From NCBI RefSeq assembly GCF_963678635.1, contig NC_087063.1:53829074-53893073 (forward strand): a DNA stretch of 64,000 bases, given 5' to 3'. Position 1 is the stretch's first letter. Each line of letters begins with the position of its first letter. This DNA comes from Symsagittifera roscoffensis. Taxonomy: Eukaryota; Xenacoelomorpha; Acoela; Convolutidae. The notes below the pieces were generated by a model. The model made no database searches and was not told the origin of the DNA. It was given only the letters and a program-made list of their open reading frames with translations. Positions 44,965-55,157 of the stretch are shown one piece after another. The position numbers and the translations under genes are program-made.

Positions 44965-47900
44965 ATGGCAGACCGATTCTGGAACTCCGTGCCCGCGGCT
45001 CTGAAGAAGCCCACTCTTGACGAGCTGTACAGACGCTTGAGGGACCTGGACTACACCCAGATAGACGAGAGAATGGCGGTGATGCTGAATGCGATCCTCC
45101 AGTTGGAGGACCAGGGTGAGTGCAGGGAGTCTGCGACGGAGGCTGTCTTGATGGTCGGCTACACCACCGAGGGCATATCAAATCGGGCACAGACCAGATG
45201 GTTGTCTTGGAATGCGGATGGAGGAGTAAGGGGCTTTGACTTGGCAAGAAATCCTGGCCTGAGTAACAACACCGAACACGGCGCAGGAGAGTTCCCGCTA
45301 CCGATGAGGCCAACAGCAAGATCCACGGGACAGAGCTCGAGTAAGGTGCCGTCGATGTCGCGAGCGCAGCAGACGACCGAGGCATATCCGGAGCAGGGGG
45401 TCCTAAAGAAAGAGCTTGAGAAGGCGCTGAAGGAAAAGAATAAAGCGAACCTCGATCGGGATCAGGCGAAGCTGAATAGGGAGAAGCTTCAGCTGGAGAG
45501 GGACCAGGCAGTCGACGAGCGAGATCAGACGTTGAAATTACTTGAGATGCTGAGGGCTGAACATCAGCAGGAGCTAAGGGTGCGGGAGAACGTCGCGAAT
45601 CGTGATCAACTAAAGTCGGAGTTGGAAAGGATAGAACAGCGACAACGCGAGCTTGACGCACAAAAGGGAGCCAGGTCTAACGAACGAGTGGTGACAAGCT
45701 CGAGGCCGGAGTCGCGCATGGAGGTGGATGAAGCTCCCAGGGCTAGAGGACGGTTCAACCTTGACCGCGAGGCCAGGGAACACATGAGTGAAGGCTTGGA
45801 GGTCTGGATACCGAATGACGTGACGCCTTCCTTGCGCAACCTAGAGACCCAACCTGTACGCCCTCTGATGGATGTGGTGTTACCCGGATATACCCCAACC
45901 TCGACCTCGAGTGGCAGCCAGGTGAGTGGCGCCTCATCGCGCCTGAAGGAGCTGGGCGAGAAATTGCAGCAGCAGAGTCGTGAAAGATCGACAAGGCCAG
46001 AGCTTCCCCCAACTTGGAGGGAACAGCCGGTCAGAAACGTCGTGATCGCGAGCTACAAGAAGAATACAGAAGGGAACTACCACAGGCACAATCGGCTGGA
46101 CTGGAGTGCGGAACAGGGAGCCAGGAGGGACTGCTTCCATGACGCAGCCTGGGTGGAGTATCTAGCGCCACCTCGTGTGCCAGAGGGTGCAGTTCACCTA
46201 ATTATAGGGGATAGCCTGGTGCGGGTGTTGACCCAGATACGGTCACACTGGCAGACAGGAGTCTTGAGTTTCGCTGGAGCTGCCACGCCACAGATGTTGG
46301 CAACCCTGGACATGATAGGGATGACCAAAGTTTACACAGTGACCCTGATGGTTGGGACCAACGACGTGTCAAGGGGGGAAGCGAGGAAAATAACGAGGCT
46401 GTGCGACAAGATGAGCTGCCTTCTTGAGGAACTAAGGATCCAGATGGACCCCATCCTGCTGACGGTATGCACGGTCCCCTACAACATGATGTTTGATCAG
46501 CACGCCCTAGAGATGAACCAGAAGGTGCGGAGCCTGAACAAGGCGATCCGAGACATACACCGAAAGAGTGTGCTTCCTCTCAGGCTGCTGGACATAGCTG
46601 AACGCATGGAGAACAAGGGATTCCCTGAAGACACCTCGAAAGATGGAATCCATTTCGATAGGCCAAGGGGAGCGGAGTGGCTGAACGACGTCTTCCAGGA
46701 ACATATAAACACGCTAGAAGCGGACCTGCTGGAGACAGCCCAATTCACTTTAGGACCACCTCCCAACCCACCATTCCTTGCCTCGAGGGCCTTGGCTGGT
46801 CGCTTGGGAGCGAGAGTTGATACTAGAGACAGTTCAAGGAGCAATCAGACCCGATTGCAGAGTGCCACACCAATGGAGTCGGAGGAGGTAGAGTCATCAA
46901 CACCTCCGGGCTCGGCGATGTCCTCCGTGGTGGTGGCAGATGGCAGGAGAGAAAAGAAGTCTATGGAGACTACCCGCTTGAGATATCCTGAGAAGGTGAA
47001 GGAACTAGATCTAGAGACCTTGGAATGCAGACGAGAGTTGGCGGAAACCCTGGGGATCGAACGAGTGTCGCATGAGGACTTGAATAGACATCATTGCGTA
47101 GACTGGTTGAAAGCACACGAGGCGCATTTCTCGAGAGCGAAGTTAATGGAGACTACAGACCTGACTGGAATTCCCACAAAAGCGATCATGGGACCCATTA
47201 ACTATAGGCCTCTCAAGCTGCTAGGGAGTCCCGGACTTATAGTAGAACCTCCCAAGCACCGAACTGGCATCGCCAGGATCAAGTTGGCAACCCCGGCGCA
47301 ATTAAAAGTGGTAGACAAGCTACTCAATCCGGGGGGAATGGAGTTGCCTGACGCTGCTTACGAAGGTCCCAAGTTGGCAGAGGATCCCAGGTACGGGAAG
47401 CCCTGTGGCGGCACCCAATTGGCCAAGACTCTGGCAGTTTATGATAGAGCAGATCCAGCTGCTGCAAGAGTAGTCATTGTGGCGGGATCGGACTTCGAAG
47501 GAACGTCTCCCAAGTTGTTCTGGCCGGAGACTCTGGTATACTCTTTGCCAGGAGCCGAATTGAACCAGATGTTGACCCTAGTGGTGGCAATAAAGTCGGA
47601 GATGCCCTGTGAACCTGAGCTGCTATTGTTTGCAGGAATGAATGACCACCTGCATGCGATGGGACTTCTTGAGCAACTGAAGGGCAAGGAGGTTCCGACA
47701 TCAAGGAAGATATGGGAGGCCATTCAGGCGTTATTTGCGGCGATGAATGAGGTACAAGAGAACGTAGCCTCAAGATTTGGGTCCAAGACAAAGGTGGTGT
47801 TTACCACATCCCCAGGATACGCAAGCATGCCACCCGCCCTACAATTCGTGTACGCGGTCTTGATCTTGATAGCAGAAGGGAGTGAATGGCGGATTCTGAT

Positions 47901-50900
47901 GGCAGCCCCCAATCGAGAGCTGGAGCCAGTGAACTTGAGACTTTACAAATCAGAATTACCAGCGGCATGGGCTGACATATCTCATGCGCTGAGGGGCTTT
48001 TACGGACTAGCCGACGTCTTGATTGTGTTGGATGAGGTACTCTTGCTAGAGATATCGAACTTTGCTAGACAACTCAAGTTCAGCCCAGTCATCGGGGACG
48101 ACCACACGGCGATAAACCAGTTGACGGCCAGCCTGTGGTTCCGGTTTATGGAGGTGAAAGTCGCAAATTCCACCAGCAAGTCTAGAGGTCCCAGCAACGA
48201 GAGGAGAAATGTGGTCGAGACGGAGAAACAGTTAGAATCGATGAAATATCGCTTGACTCAAGAGAATGGCTGGTGGCCATTCCTGACACCAAGGCTGGAG
48301 AACGTCACGAATAAAACGAGGGAAGAAGCACCACTCCTCGTGAAACAAATCTGGAGTTTCCTAGAGAAGCAACTGGAGCTGGCCGAGGTAAGAGACATGA
48401 CGGTGGCTAGATTTGTCTCGGCCGCCAATGAAGTGACAATCGCAGGGTTCTGGAGAGAGCACGCCAAAGGCGAATTGAAGACTCGGAGGGATTACGAGAT
48501 TCTCAAGTTCTTGAGTCCTTGCTGGGAGAAGGAATTCTTGGCAGGAGTATTCGGTACCACGGCGACTATCTTTGGAGCCTTCGTGCAGGAGATACTGGGC
48601 ATACCCATCAGCCTGCTCTTATCCCTGTATTTGGTCTACCCCAGGTACTTGTTCAACATGGGCCCAGCATACATGTTTAGTCGAGGAGTGGAGACACTTC
48701 GAGTTGATGGGTATCTGGCGCTAGTACTCTTGACCCATGGGGAATTGGTGTCGTTTCATCGGTTAATGGAATATGGAGAACCTCTGTCTATGGGGAGAGT
48801 CCACACGAGTATTGAAACCAGCTCCTACAAGTGTGCCGCAGGGTTGAAGACACTGCTGGTGCAATACCTCATGATGCAGAATCGATACATGACGGGTGAA
48901 GATGAGAACCCAACCTCGAGAGAAGAATGGGAGAAGGCGAACAGAGGGATGCCTCTGTTGACGGACCTGTGCCTGGCAATGAGGTCGGACCCAATGGGGA
49001 TAATCCGAGGTCTGGAGGAGGTGGTGACCTGCATCTATGGTCCAGCAGTGACGTACGCGTTTCCAGATCCCCTGGTGATAACGTATCGTCACTCGGTGAC
49101 GCACTTGAGTCTCATCAGCGTACTGGATGGTACAGCGCTGAATTGGTGTCAGCAGGAGGTGCTCAGGGCGCGAATGAGCAACACGGTACTCTTTGGAAAG
49201 GTGAAAGATGCCGAGCTGATAGTGTGCAACTTCAGGGGTCAAATGCAATGTAGAATGGGAGGCAAGCGAGAGGGTCCCATTGAAATGTATCCCAAATTCT
49301 GGAACTTGAAACCATTGACGGCGGACGGACGAGAAATCTTGAGAATTCCTGCCTGGAAGGAGTGCTTCGCACTGGTGAAGAGGGAGCTGGAGACCATAAT
49401 GGAGAAAGAAATCCTCCCGGCCACCATGCCTGAGTTCCCAATAGTCAGGAGGATGACCTTAGGAATGAATAGTCCCTTGGTAGTTCCCTCCATAATGGCG
49501 AGGATGACGGCGGAGGAAATGCAGAAGGATTTCACTGATGGCTGGGACCCCCTGTTCATTGGCTACACGGCGGCGGTCTACTTCCATACCAGCGAGATGA
49601 AGGTAAACTCGTGGACGACGCAAGCGAAAAAGAGTAGAGGTTCGCAGCCCCCAGGGTATGAGGTGAGGAAGGTCTTGAGAACTCTTGAGAAGGAGGGACT
49701 TGAGAACATGTTGCCCATATGGGATGATGGCAGGATGATCGTGATGGAGGGGCACATCGCACTGGTGGACGACATGAAATTTGCCACGAGAAAATATAAG
49801 GCGCCCTATGGCTTGGAACAGGTGGAAATAAGACAGGAAGGAACAGAACTAGATGCAGCAGGTCAACTGCACGTAGCACTGACGGAATATAAAAAGCTGG
49901 ATCCTGCGACACCATCACCACTGTCCGTGGACACACCTGGAGACAAGAGGAGCGGACCCGTCGAGGACCGATTTAAGAAAATTCTCGAGAGAAGGAGACA
50001 TGAGTCAGAAGAAGAGAGTATGGATGAAACTCTCAGTGAAGCTGGTGAAGACATGGAAGTGGGGAATACGCCTGGACCAGGGCCATCAGGGGAGGAGCTC
50101 ACCACTCAAGAGCTGTTGAAAGATTTGAGCGAGGAGAATTGGGCAGATACTGCCACACCACCCCTGATTCCGTCTCCGCGGAAGAACCTAGAGTTGCCAT
50201 TGGCAGGTGAGACCTTCAATATGGGGATGTTACTCTTGAGCTCGGAGGAAAGGGAGAAGAACACGTTCGAAGGGAACAGGGACATATTCTTGGGATCTCT
50301 CGAGGATGACGCTTGGCAGGAGTTCCTGGAGGAATTCAATCGAGAAGTGGGCAGCGAGACGACGCTGGACAAGTTCAAGAAGGAACTGTGGGACGCAGTA
50401 GTGAGATTCGGGGAACCGCTCCTGATAGGAACGGGCCTGGATGAGAAAGCAAGAAAAGAGCTGCTGAACAAGCTAGTGGAGCTGAGGAACGCACGATCGA
50501 AGACTAGAAAAGAGAAATGTGAGGACAGCTCTACTCTGAAACAAAAAACTGTGGATAAAATGGTTGATGATATAAAAAGGGATAAGGTTGGGACTAGTAA
50601 TATGATTAAAAGTACTAATATCCTTAAGGCTCGAGCAGGGGGGAGGCAAGAGTTGGAAGGAGTGGATGGAGAGGTCGAATCAATGATGATAGCCACAACA
50701 CCCTCGAGCAGAGATGTGAAGACTCGCAAGAGGAAGAGAGAAGTGGAAGGATGGGGTAGTCCTTCAGTGGATGCTGTTTCGGAAGGAAACTTGAGAGAGA
50801 CGGCGCCCATCGTTTTGGCCCGATGCAAGACGGCGGCATACAAGAATAGCTCGGAGCTCAGGAAACCACTTGAAGTAGAAAAGGAAATAGAGGTTTCCAC

Positions 50901-53844
50901 CAGTTCGACGTCAGAAGAGGACTTCAAGCCTCAGAAGGTAAACGTGAAGAGAGGTTCAACGAACGGACAGGTAGGGGAAGTGGAGATCGGCAAAGAATGG
51001 ATCTCGAAGGCACATCAGGACATGGGCAAACAAGTGACGAGTGATCCATTGGAGAGGAACAAGACGAGGAACACTTCCCGGACGTGGTGGGTGGCCCTCG
51101 AAACATTGAAGGAAATGGAGGACTGCTTGAAGAAGTTGGACAGTGGAATAGCTCGCAGGCGACGCAATTGGGCCACCCAGCAAAAAGCCGAGGTTAATAA
51201 GATAGAGATGGCAAGTCATCTGAAGAGGTCCTGGCAGAGTTTGTTGAAGGATCATTTTGAAGAGGCGATGAGAACATCCTCATCAGCACCGCCACTAATG
51301 GCGAATCCCTTCGTTAGAACTGCGGGACAATTAATGTTCACCTGGAGTCTGGTGGGAATAGAGTTGGAGACATTGACCTCGTATGACAGGCTGAAGTTGG
51401 GAAGCAAGAAGCTAGAGGTGTATCAGGCACTGATGCAACACGTGGCCAGGGACAATTCAGGCTTGAGCCTGGCTAGAAGAAAAGATGCCACATGTTTCTT
51501 GAGATGGACGATGTCAATGATGTCTGATAGCACCATCCTGGCATGCCACCAGAGAGCAAGTGGAAGTAAAACCATGGAGAGAAGAGTCTCAGTGATCATC
51601 TTGAACGTATATCAGAGTACAGGAATAGAGAAAGAAGATGGTTCCAGACTATCCTTAGAGAACCATCGAAAGCTGGACGAGGTACGGAGGTTCTCTAATA
51701 AGAAGTTCGAGGAAGAACATGATGTTCACCGTAACCTGGCCTCGTCAGAACAGTACTCGAGACTCAGTGAGAAGGGGGAATACCAATATGTGTCTGGAGT
51801 GATGGGAATAGCCTACAATCCCTTCTTAGACTCGGAAGCTGGAGGAGCCCACAGAAACCATGAGGTAGCGGAGCTACTGAAGTTTTGGACAGAAAGAATA
51901 ATGGAGATAGACGCGGTGGAGAAAGAGGGGCCGAGCCTGGGCCTGATTCTTGAGAAAACACCAGAGGTGATAAGCATACCGCGCTCAAACAAGAGAGTTA
52001 AAGTGAACATGGGCGGTGGAGATGGCTTGTTAACCACGAACTTGGGAGTGATATGGAAGCTACTAAGACCCTCCTGGTATCCACATCCCCATGCGAGTCT
52101 AATCGAGGAAACCACCGAGCGAGTGAGGTTAGCACCAACGGAAGATGAAGATCTGGCGAAGTTGAGTGTGCTACATAAGCTAATCACACCCCAGATGCAA
52201 GAGCCAAGCGAAAGGACGAGCGACCCCGGGTCAGCAAAGAAATTGGAGCCGGGTAGCTGTCTGCATTCGACGTGTGGGAACGGAGAGCACATCTGCGATG
52301 GACGGTCATGCGTCAGAATACTGTCGTTTCAAAAAGAAGACCTGGTCACTTGGTTCGAAGACATCACAGAAAGGGAGAAAAGTGAAGTGCAAATAATAGC
52401 GGAATGTTACGCGAGAACCACGGTGAATATAGCGACAGCTCTCGGATTCTTCTCGAGAATGTGTGGTCTGCAGGCACTGGAGAGACTGGAGTCTGAACAT
52501 CATTTAGTGACGGCGTTGAGCGTAGAATCATGGCCCGGGGTGTTGCAGGTGACTCAAAAACACATCCGGAGCTGGAAGGTTGGTCTTGAGGCGGAAATGG
52601 GATTTCCCATGAGCGAAGCTTATGGCTTGCCATTGAACGCGAAATCGCTGATAGGGTCAATGATGGCCAACTTGTGCGGAAGTCACTACCCGCTACACAT
52701 GGCGATGGTGGAAGTGTCCAGCCAGAGAATACTGGTGGACAAGGCCTTCTCAGTGCCCAAGTGTGTGAGGTTGGCTCGGATGTCGCATCACTCGCACAAG
52801 TTGTTGAGAAAAATCAAAGGGACAGTACCAAAAGAATTGAGAGATGACTTAAGCGAAATCTGGGGAGAAGATCTTCTGAAGTTGGAAAGAGAAAACACGA
52901 GCGATCACGAGAGACAAAACGTGATCGGGAAACCTGTGGGAAGTACTCCGAACCTGGAAGACAACGACACGATGCACGAGAAAATGATGGAGCTTGAGCC
53001 TCTCTTGGAAGCCTCAGGGGAGCGTAATCTCAGGAGCATTGAGATCTCTCATGGGGAATGCCCATGCCACTGTTTGGCACAAACGGTGTGGTATCCAGAT
53101 CACAAGAACCTTTGCCTGGTGTGGGATGTGGAAGAGATTCGGTCGATCGGACTACCGGATCACCGGCAGAAGGTGACGCTCTTAGTAGTGAGTACGATGT
53201 TAGCTCTGAGATGGATAGAAGAGAATATAACGAAGTATCGGGAGGCGACGACGCCAACGGCTGAGTCAATATACGCGATAGACTACAGCAGGAGACTCGA
53301 GTTGTTTGAGACTGCGTGCAAAGTATTCGCCATACCGACGGAAGTCAGGCACGTATGGAGTCGCTTGAGGTACTTTCCATGGTTTCGGGCGACACTGACG
53401 TCTTGGTTGTACAGGGCAACGAAAGATCACATGAGAAAACATCAAAAGGAGTATCGACAGTTCCAGGCCGAGATTGGGCCGGAAGCTTTCAAGAGACCCC
53501 TGCTAACCCATCGTAATGCGATCACGACGGGATGGAAGAGAGTGGGTAAGATGTCTAGAGACAATACCAAAGCGAGGGAGTCGATACTAGAGGAAGACCT
53601 GGCGAAGAACGTGAGCTTGAGCCTGCACAACTCCTTTTGCTTGAACCGAGAAGCTAGGGTGAAGGCACTACCCAACCAAGTAAAGAGATTGCAGGAGCAG
53701 AGAGAATGGATGCGATCCTATGAACAGCTGAAGGCTTGGGAGGAGATTGTGATTAGTTCCGATGATGAAGAGGAACTGTTGAGACAGTTTGCCGCATCTA
53801 GCACTTCAGGATGCAGTACCTCCAAGGCGAAGAGTACGAGATGA
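44965..53844 (+). CDS. Giant element ORF3: 2959-residue protein with two SGNH-type domains
   Basis: The start is the ATG at 44965 in a good context (CAAAAATGG). Residues 130-230 form a charged coiled coil (KALKEKNKANLDRDQAK). Residues about 410-580 are an SGNH hydrolase: block I IIGDSLV with Ser417, block III GTNDVS with Asn466 and block V DGIH with Asp560 and His563, so the catalytic set looks complete. SGNH enzymes cleave esters, here of unknown substrate. Residues about 830-1050 resemble a second SGNH fold (VIVAGSDF, LLFAGMNDHLH, GDDH) that is degenerate at block I. A hydrophobic stretch near 1195-1230 (GIPISLLLSLYLVYPRYLF) could span a membrane. Residues 1600-2000 are acidic and Ser-rich. 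The C-terminal 900 residues, with a CGNGEHICDGRSC motif, match nothing I know. It sits in the env position but shows no signal peptide or fusion-protein pattern. Confidence 0.85.
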   Translation: MADRFWNSVPAALKKPTLDELYRRLRDLDYTQIDERMAVMLNAILQLEDQGECRESATEAVLMVGYTTEGISNRAQTRWLSWNADGGVRGFDLARNPGLSNNTEHGAGEFPLPMRPTARSTGQSSSKVPSMSRAQQTTEAYPEQGVLKKELEKALKEKNKANLDRDQAKLNREKLQLERDQAVDERDQTLKLLEMLRAEHQQELRVRENVANRDQLKSELERIEQRQRELDAQKGARSNERVVTSSRPESRMEVDEAPRARGRFNLDREAREHMSEGLEVWIPNDVTPSLRNLETQPVRPLMDVVLPGYTPTSTSSGSQVSGASSRLKELGEKLQQQSRERSTRPELPPTWREQPVRNVVIASYKKNTEGNYHRHNRLDWSAEQGARRDCFHDAAWVEYLAPPRVPEGAVHLIIGDSLVRVLTQIRSHWQTGVLSFAGAATPQMLATLDMIGMTKVYTVTLMVGTNDVSRGEARKITRLCDKMSCLLEELRIQMDPILLTVCTVPYNMMFDQHALEMNQKVRSLNKAIRDIHRKSVLPLRLLDIAERMENKGFPEDTSKDGIHFDRPRGAEWLNDVFQEHINTLEADLLETAQFTLGPPPNPPFLASRALAGRLGARVDTRDSSRSNQTRLQSATPMESEEVESSTPPGSAMSSVVVADGRREKKSMETTRLRYPEKVKELDLETLECRRELAETLGIERVSHEDLNRHHCVDWLKAHEAHFSRAKLMETTDLTGIPTKAIMGPINYRPLKLLGSPGLIVEPPKHRTGIARIKLATPAQLKVVDKLLNPGGMELPDAAYEGPKLAEDPRYGKPCGGTQLAKTLAVYDRADPAAARVVIVAGSDFEGTSPKLFWPETLVYSLPGAELNQMLTLVVAIKSEMPCEPELLLFAGMNDHLHAMGLLEQLKGKEVPTSRKIWEAIQALFAAMNEVQENVASRFGSKTKVVFTTSPGYASMPPALQFVYAVLILIAEGSEWRILMAAPNRELEPVNLRLYKSELPAAWADISHALRGFYGLADVLIVLDEVLLLEISNFARQLKFSPVIGDDHTAINQLTASLWFRFMEVKVANSTSKSRGPSNERRNVVETEKQLESMKYRLTQENGWWPFLTPRLENVTNKTREEAPLLVKQIWSFLEKQLELAEVRDMTVARFVSAANEVTIAGFWREHAKGELKTRRDYEILKFLSPCWEKEFLAGVFGTTATIFGAFVQEILGIPISLLLSLYLVYPRYLFNMGPAYMFSRGVETLRVDGYLALVLLTHGELVSFHRLMEYGEPLSMGRVHTSIETSSYKCAAGLKTLLVQYLMMQNRYMTGEDENPTSREEWEKANRGMPLLTDLCLAMRSDPMGIIRGLEEVVTCIYGPAVTYAFPDPLVITYRHSVTHLSLISVLDGTALNWCQQEVLRARMSNTVLFGKVKDAELIVCNFRGQMQCRMGGKREGPIEMYPKFWNLKPLTADGREILRIPAWKECFALVKRELETIMEKEILPATMPEFPIVRRMTLGMNSPLVVPSIMARMTAEEMQKDFTDGWDPLFIGYTAAVYFHTSEMKVNSWTTQAKKSRGSQPPGYEVRKVLRTLEKEGLENMLPIWDDGRMIVMEGHIALVDDMKFATRKYKAPYGLEQVEIRQEGTELDAAGQLHVALTEYKKLDPATPSPLSVDTPGDKRSGPVEDRFKKILERRRHESEEESMDETLSEAGEDMEVGNTPGPGPSGEELTTQELLKDLSEENWADTATPPLIPSPRKNLELPLAGETFNMGMLLLSSEEREKNTFEGNRDIFLGSLEDDAWQEFLEEFNREVGSETTLDKFKKELWDAVVRFGEPLLIGTGLDEKARKELLNKLVELRNARSKTRKEKCEDSSTLKQKTVDKMVDDIKRDKVGTSNMIKSTNILKARAGGRQELEGVDGEVESMMIATTPSSRDVKTRKRKREVEGWGSPSVDAVSEGNLRETAPIVLARCKTAAYKNSSELRKPLEVEKEIEVSTSSTSEEDFKPQKVNVKRGSTNGQVGEVEIGKEWISKAHQDMGKQVTSDPLERNKTRNTSRTWWVALETLKEMEDCLKKLDSGIARRRRNWATQQKAEVNKIEMASHLKRSWQSLLKDHFEEAMRTSSSAPPLMANPFVRTAGQLMFTWSLVGIELETLTSYDRLKLGSKKLEVYQALMQHVARDNSGLSLARRKDATCFLRWTMSMMSDSTILACHQRASGSKTMERRVSVIILNVYQSTGIEKEDGSRLSLENHRKLDEVRRFSNKKFEEEHDVHRNLASSEQYSRLSEKGEYQYVSGVMGIAYNPFLDSEAGGAHRNHEVAELLKFWTERIMEIDAVEKEGPSLGLILEKTPEVISIPRSNKRVKVNMGGGDGLLTTNLGVIWKLLRPSWYPHPHASLIEETTERVRLAPTEDEDLAKLSVLHKLITPQMQEPSERTSDPGSAKKLEPGSCLHSTCGNGEHICDGRSCVRILSFQKEDLVTWFEDITEREKSEVQIIAECYARTTVNIATALGFFSRMCGLQALERLESEHHLVTALSVESWPGVLQVTQKHIRSWKVGLEAEMGFPMSEAYGLPLNAKSLIGSMMANLCGSHYPLHMAMVEVSSQRILVDKAFSVPKCVRLARMSHHSHKLLRKIKGTVPKELRDDLSEIWGEDLLKLERENTSDHERQNVIGKPVGSTPNLEDNDTMHEKMMELEPLLEASGERNLRSIEISHGECPCHCLAQTVWYPDHKNLCLVWDVEEIRSIGLPDHRQKVTLLVVSTMLALRWIEENITKYREATTPTAESIYAIDYSRRLELFETACKVFAIPTEVRHVWSRLRYFPWFRATLTSWLYRATKDHMRKHQKEYRQFQAEIGPEAFKRPLLTHRNAITTGWKRVGKMSRDNTKARESILEEDLAKNVSLSLHNSFCLNREARVKALPNQVKRLQEQREWMRSYEQLKAWEEIVISSDDEEELLRQFAASSTSGCSTSKAKSTR

Positions 53845-54273
53845 ATGGGCAAATCGGATGGATCTTGAGTCTTGAGAGGGAAAGGGGGCTTGAGTGTGAA
53901 TCCGAGTGAAACTTGGATTCACGAAAAAGAAATTTTAACAAAGCAAATATTGTTACTAATATACTATATTTATTATATAAATCGAAATGCTGCATGACAA
54001 TTTCCTGATTGAATAGGACAAAAGAGATTTTAAAATGATTGGCTTGAAAAGCGAAAATTCAAGGGTGCAGGTGTGTGCAGATTTTGATTGCTGTTTAGCA
54101 ATAGTGTGAAAATTTTACATGGCTGTGAATTTTGGGGTGTAGATAAGCTTAAGTCTGCTGCAAACTTCTGTAAATGACCACTGGCACTGTATCTTGAGCA
54201 ACACTCGGTTTTCTGGGACTCACTGGCAGAAGACAGCACGCGATGAGGACATCGATCTCGAGTCCGGGGAGTA
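53845..54273 (+). other. 3' untranslated region of the giant element
   Basis: These are AT-rich non-coding bases between ORF3 and the 3' LTR, with several CTTGAG hexamers at its start. The sequence before the LTR (GAGTCCGGGGAGTA) is the only purine-rich run near the edge, and is a weak polypurine tract. Confidence 0.5.
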
Positions 54274-55157
54274 TGTGCCAGTCGGTCATATTTGGAAGTT
54301 TGACCTTGAGAAGAGCAGAAAACACTTGATTTTGGAGTGAAATTTAATTTTTCAAAATTTCGAATGGAACATGTCATGCACGATTTTCTCGCGATAACTG
54401 AAAATCAGAAAAAGAAATGAGAACAATTTCAGAACAATTGCGGGAAAGTTGTCAGATAAAAACGAGTGTGAAATTGCAATTCGCAATTTCCATCATAGTG
54501 AACAAGAGTAGAGCTGTCCTATCTGAAATAGAAGACAGAGTATTCCCGAGAGAGTAATTATTCGAACTGGACCAGAGTGAACCTTCGACGGAAAGGTGGA
54601 CAGCTTGAGTGTCCCAATGGTCCACATAAAACTTCGCTCTTGAGTTCAAACTTACCCTTACCATTCAAACTGATAAACATTGAACTTATCTAGTTACTTT
54701 AGTTAATTCTAGAGTTGCTCACACATTTAATTACTTCCTGTGCTTGAGCGCATCAACATGTGAGTCCTTAATTTAAATTTCTAGAGTGTGTTTTATGATT
54801 GTTATGTTGAGGTAAGGCGAGTTTTAGGTTGATCCATCTGAAATGGATCAAAGTTCCACTGTCTAATAAAAAAGCAACTTAACGGATTGTTCCAACCCGG
54901 TTTTTAACGGCGTTCATGTATTTTGGGTATTTTGAGACCTAAGTATGGGGACGTTCTTAATTCTAGAGTGGGGGGATATTTTGGTAGTAGCCTTAAGCAG
55001 TAGCGGGTCGTAGTCTCATGTCACAAGCGAACCGAATTGGCTCCGACTGATTTGAGGTGGAAAAACACAAGAGATAGTGTCCCTGACTCCCGAGCCAATA
55101 GTTATAGGGCCTATTTTTCTTAAGCCTCATGTGTGACTGCAGTAGACGAATGTTACA
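54274..55157 (+). repeat. 3' LTR of the giant element
   Basis: This has the same 884-bp length as 32233-33116, with two differences that I noticed. It ends GAATGTTACA. The base after the shared TA is A here and G after the 5' LTR, which fixes the inner and outer boundaries to within two bases. Confidence 0.92.

Larger units (their letters stand above)
32233..55157 (+). mobile_element. Giant Ty3/gypsy-type LTR retroelement, 22.9 kb, apparently intact
   Basis: Two 884-bp LTRs starting TG and ending CA enclose 21.2 kb with three large plus-strand frames: ORF1 (35804-36724), ORF2 Gag-Pol (36715-44400) and ORF3 (44965-53844). The LTRs differ at two sites that I noticed (T/C at about 32596, C/A at about 32682), which implies very recent insertion. 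All frames are open over nearly 18 kb, so the element may still be active. The leader of 2.7 kb is packed with tandem repeats. Typical gypsy elements are 5-8 kb; giant forms such as Burro of planarians are known, and this resembles them in scale. Flanks share only TAA, so the target duplication is unclear. Confidence 0.93.

Noticed and set aside
44936-53675. Minus-strand and alternative-frame ORFs opposite ORF3 (up to 273 codons)
   Set aside because: Same reason: composition is the mirror of a Glu/Lys/Leu-rich coding strand, and no domain is recognisable.
44965-53844. ORF3 as a retroviral envelope protein
   Set aside because: Position fits, but there is no N-terminal signal peptide, furin-type site or heptad plus anchor arrangement. 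The SGNH domains and great length argue for something else.
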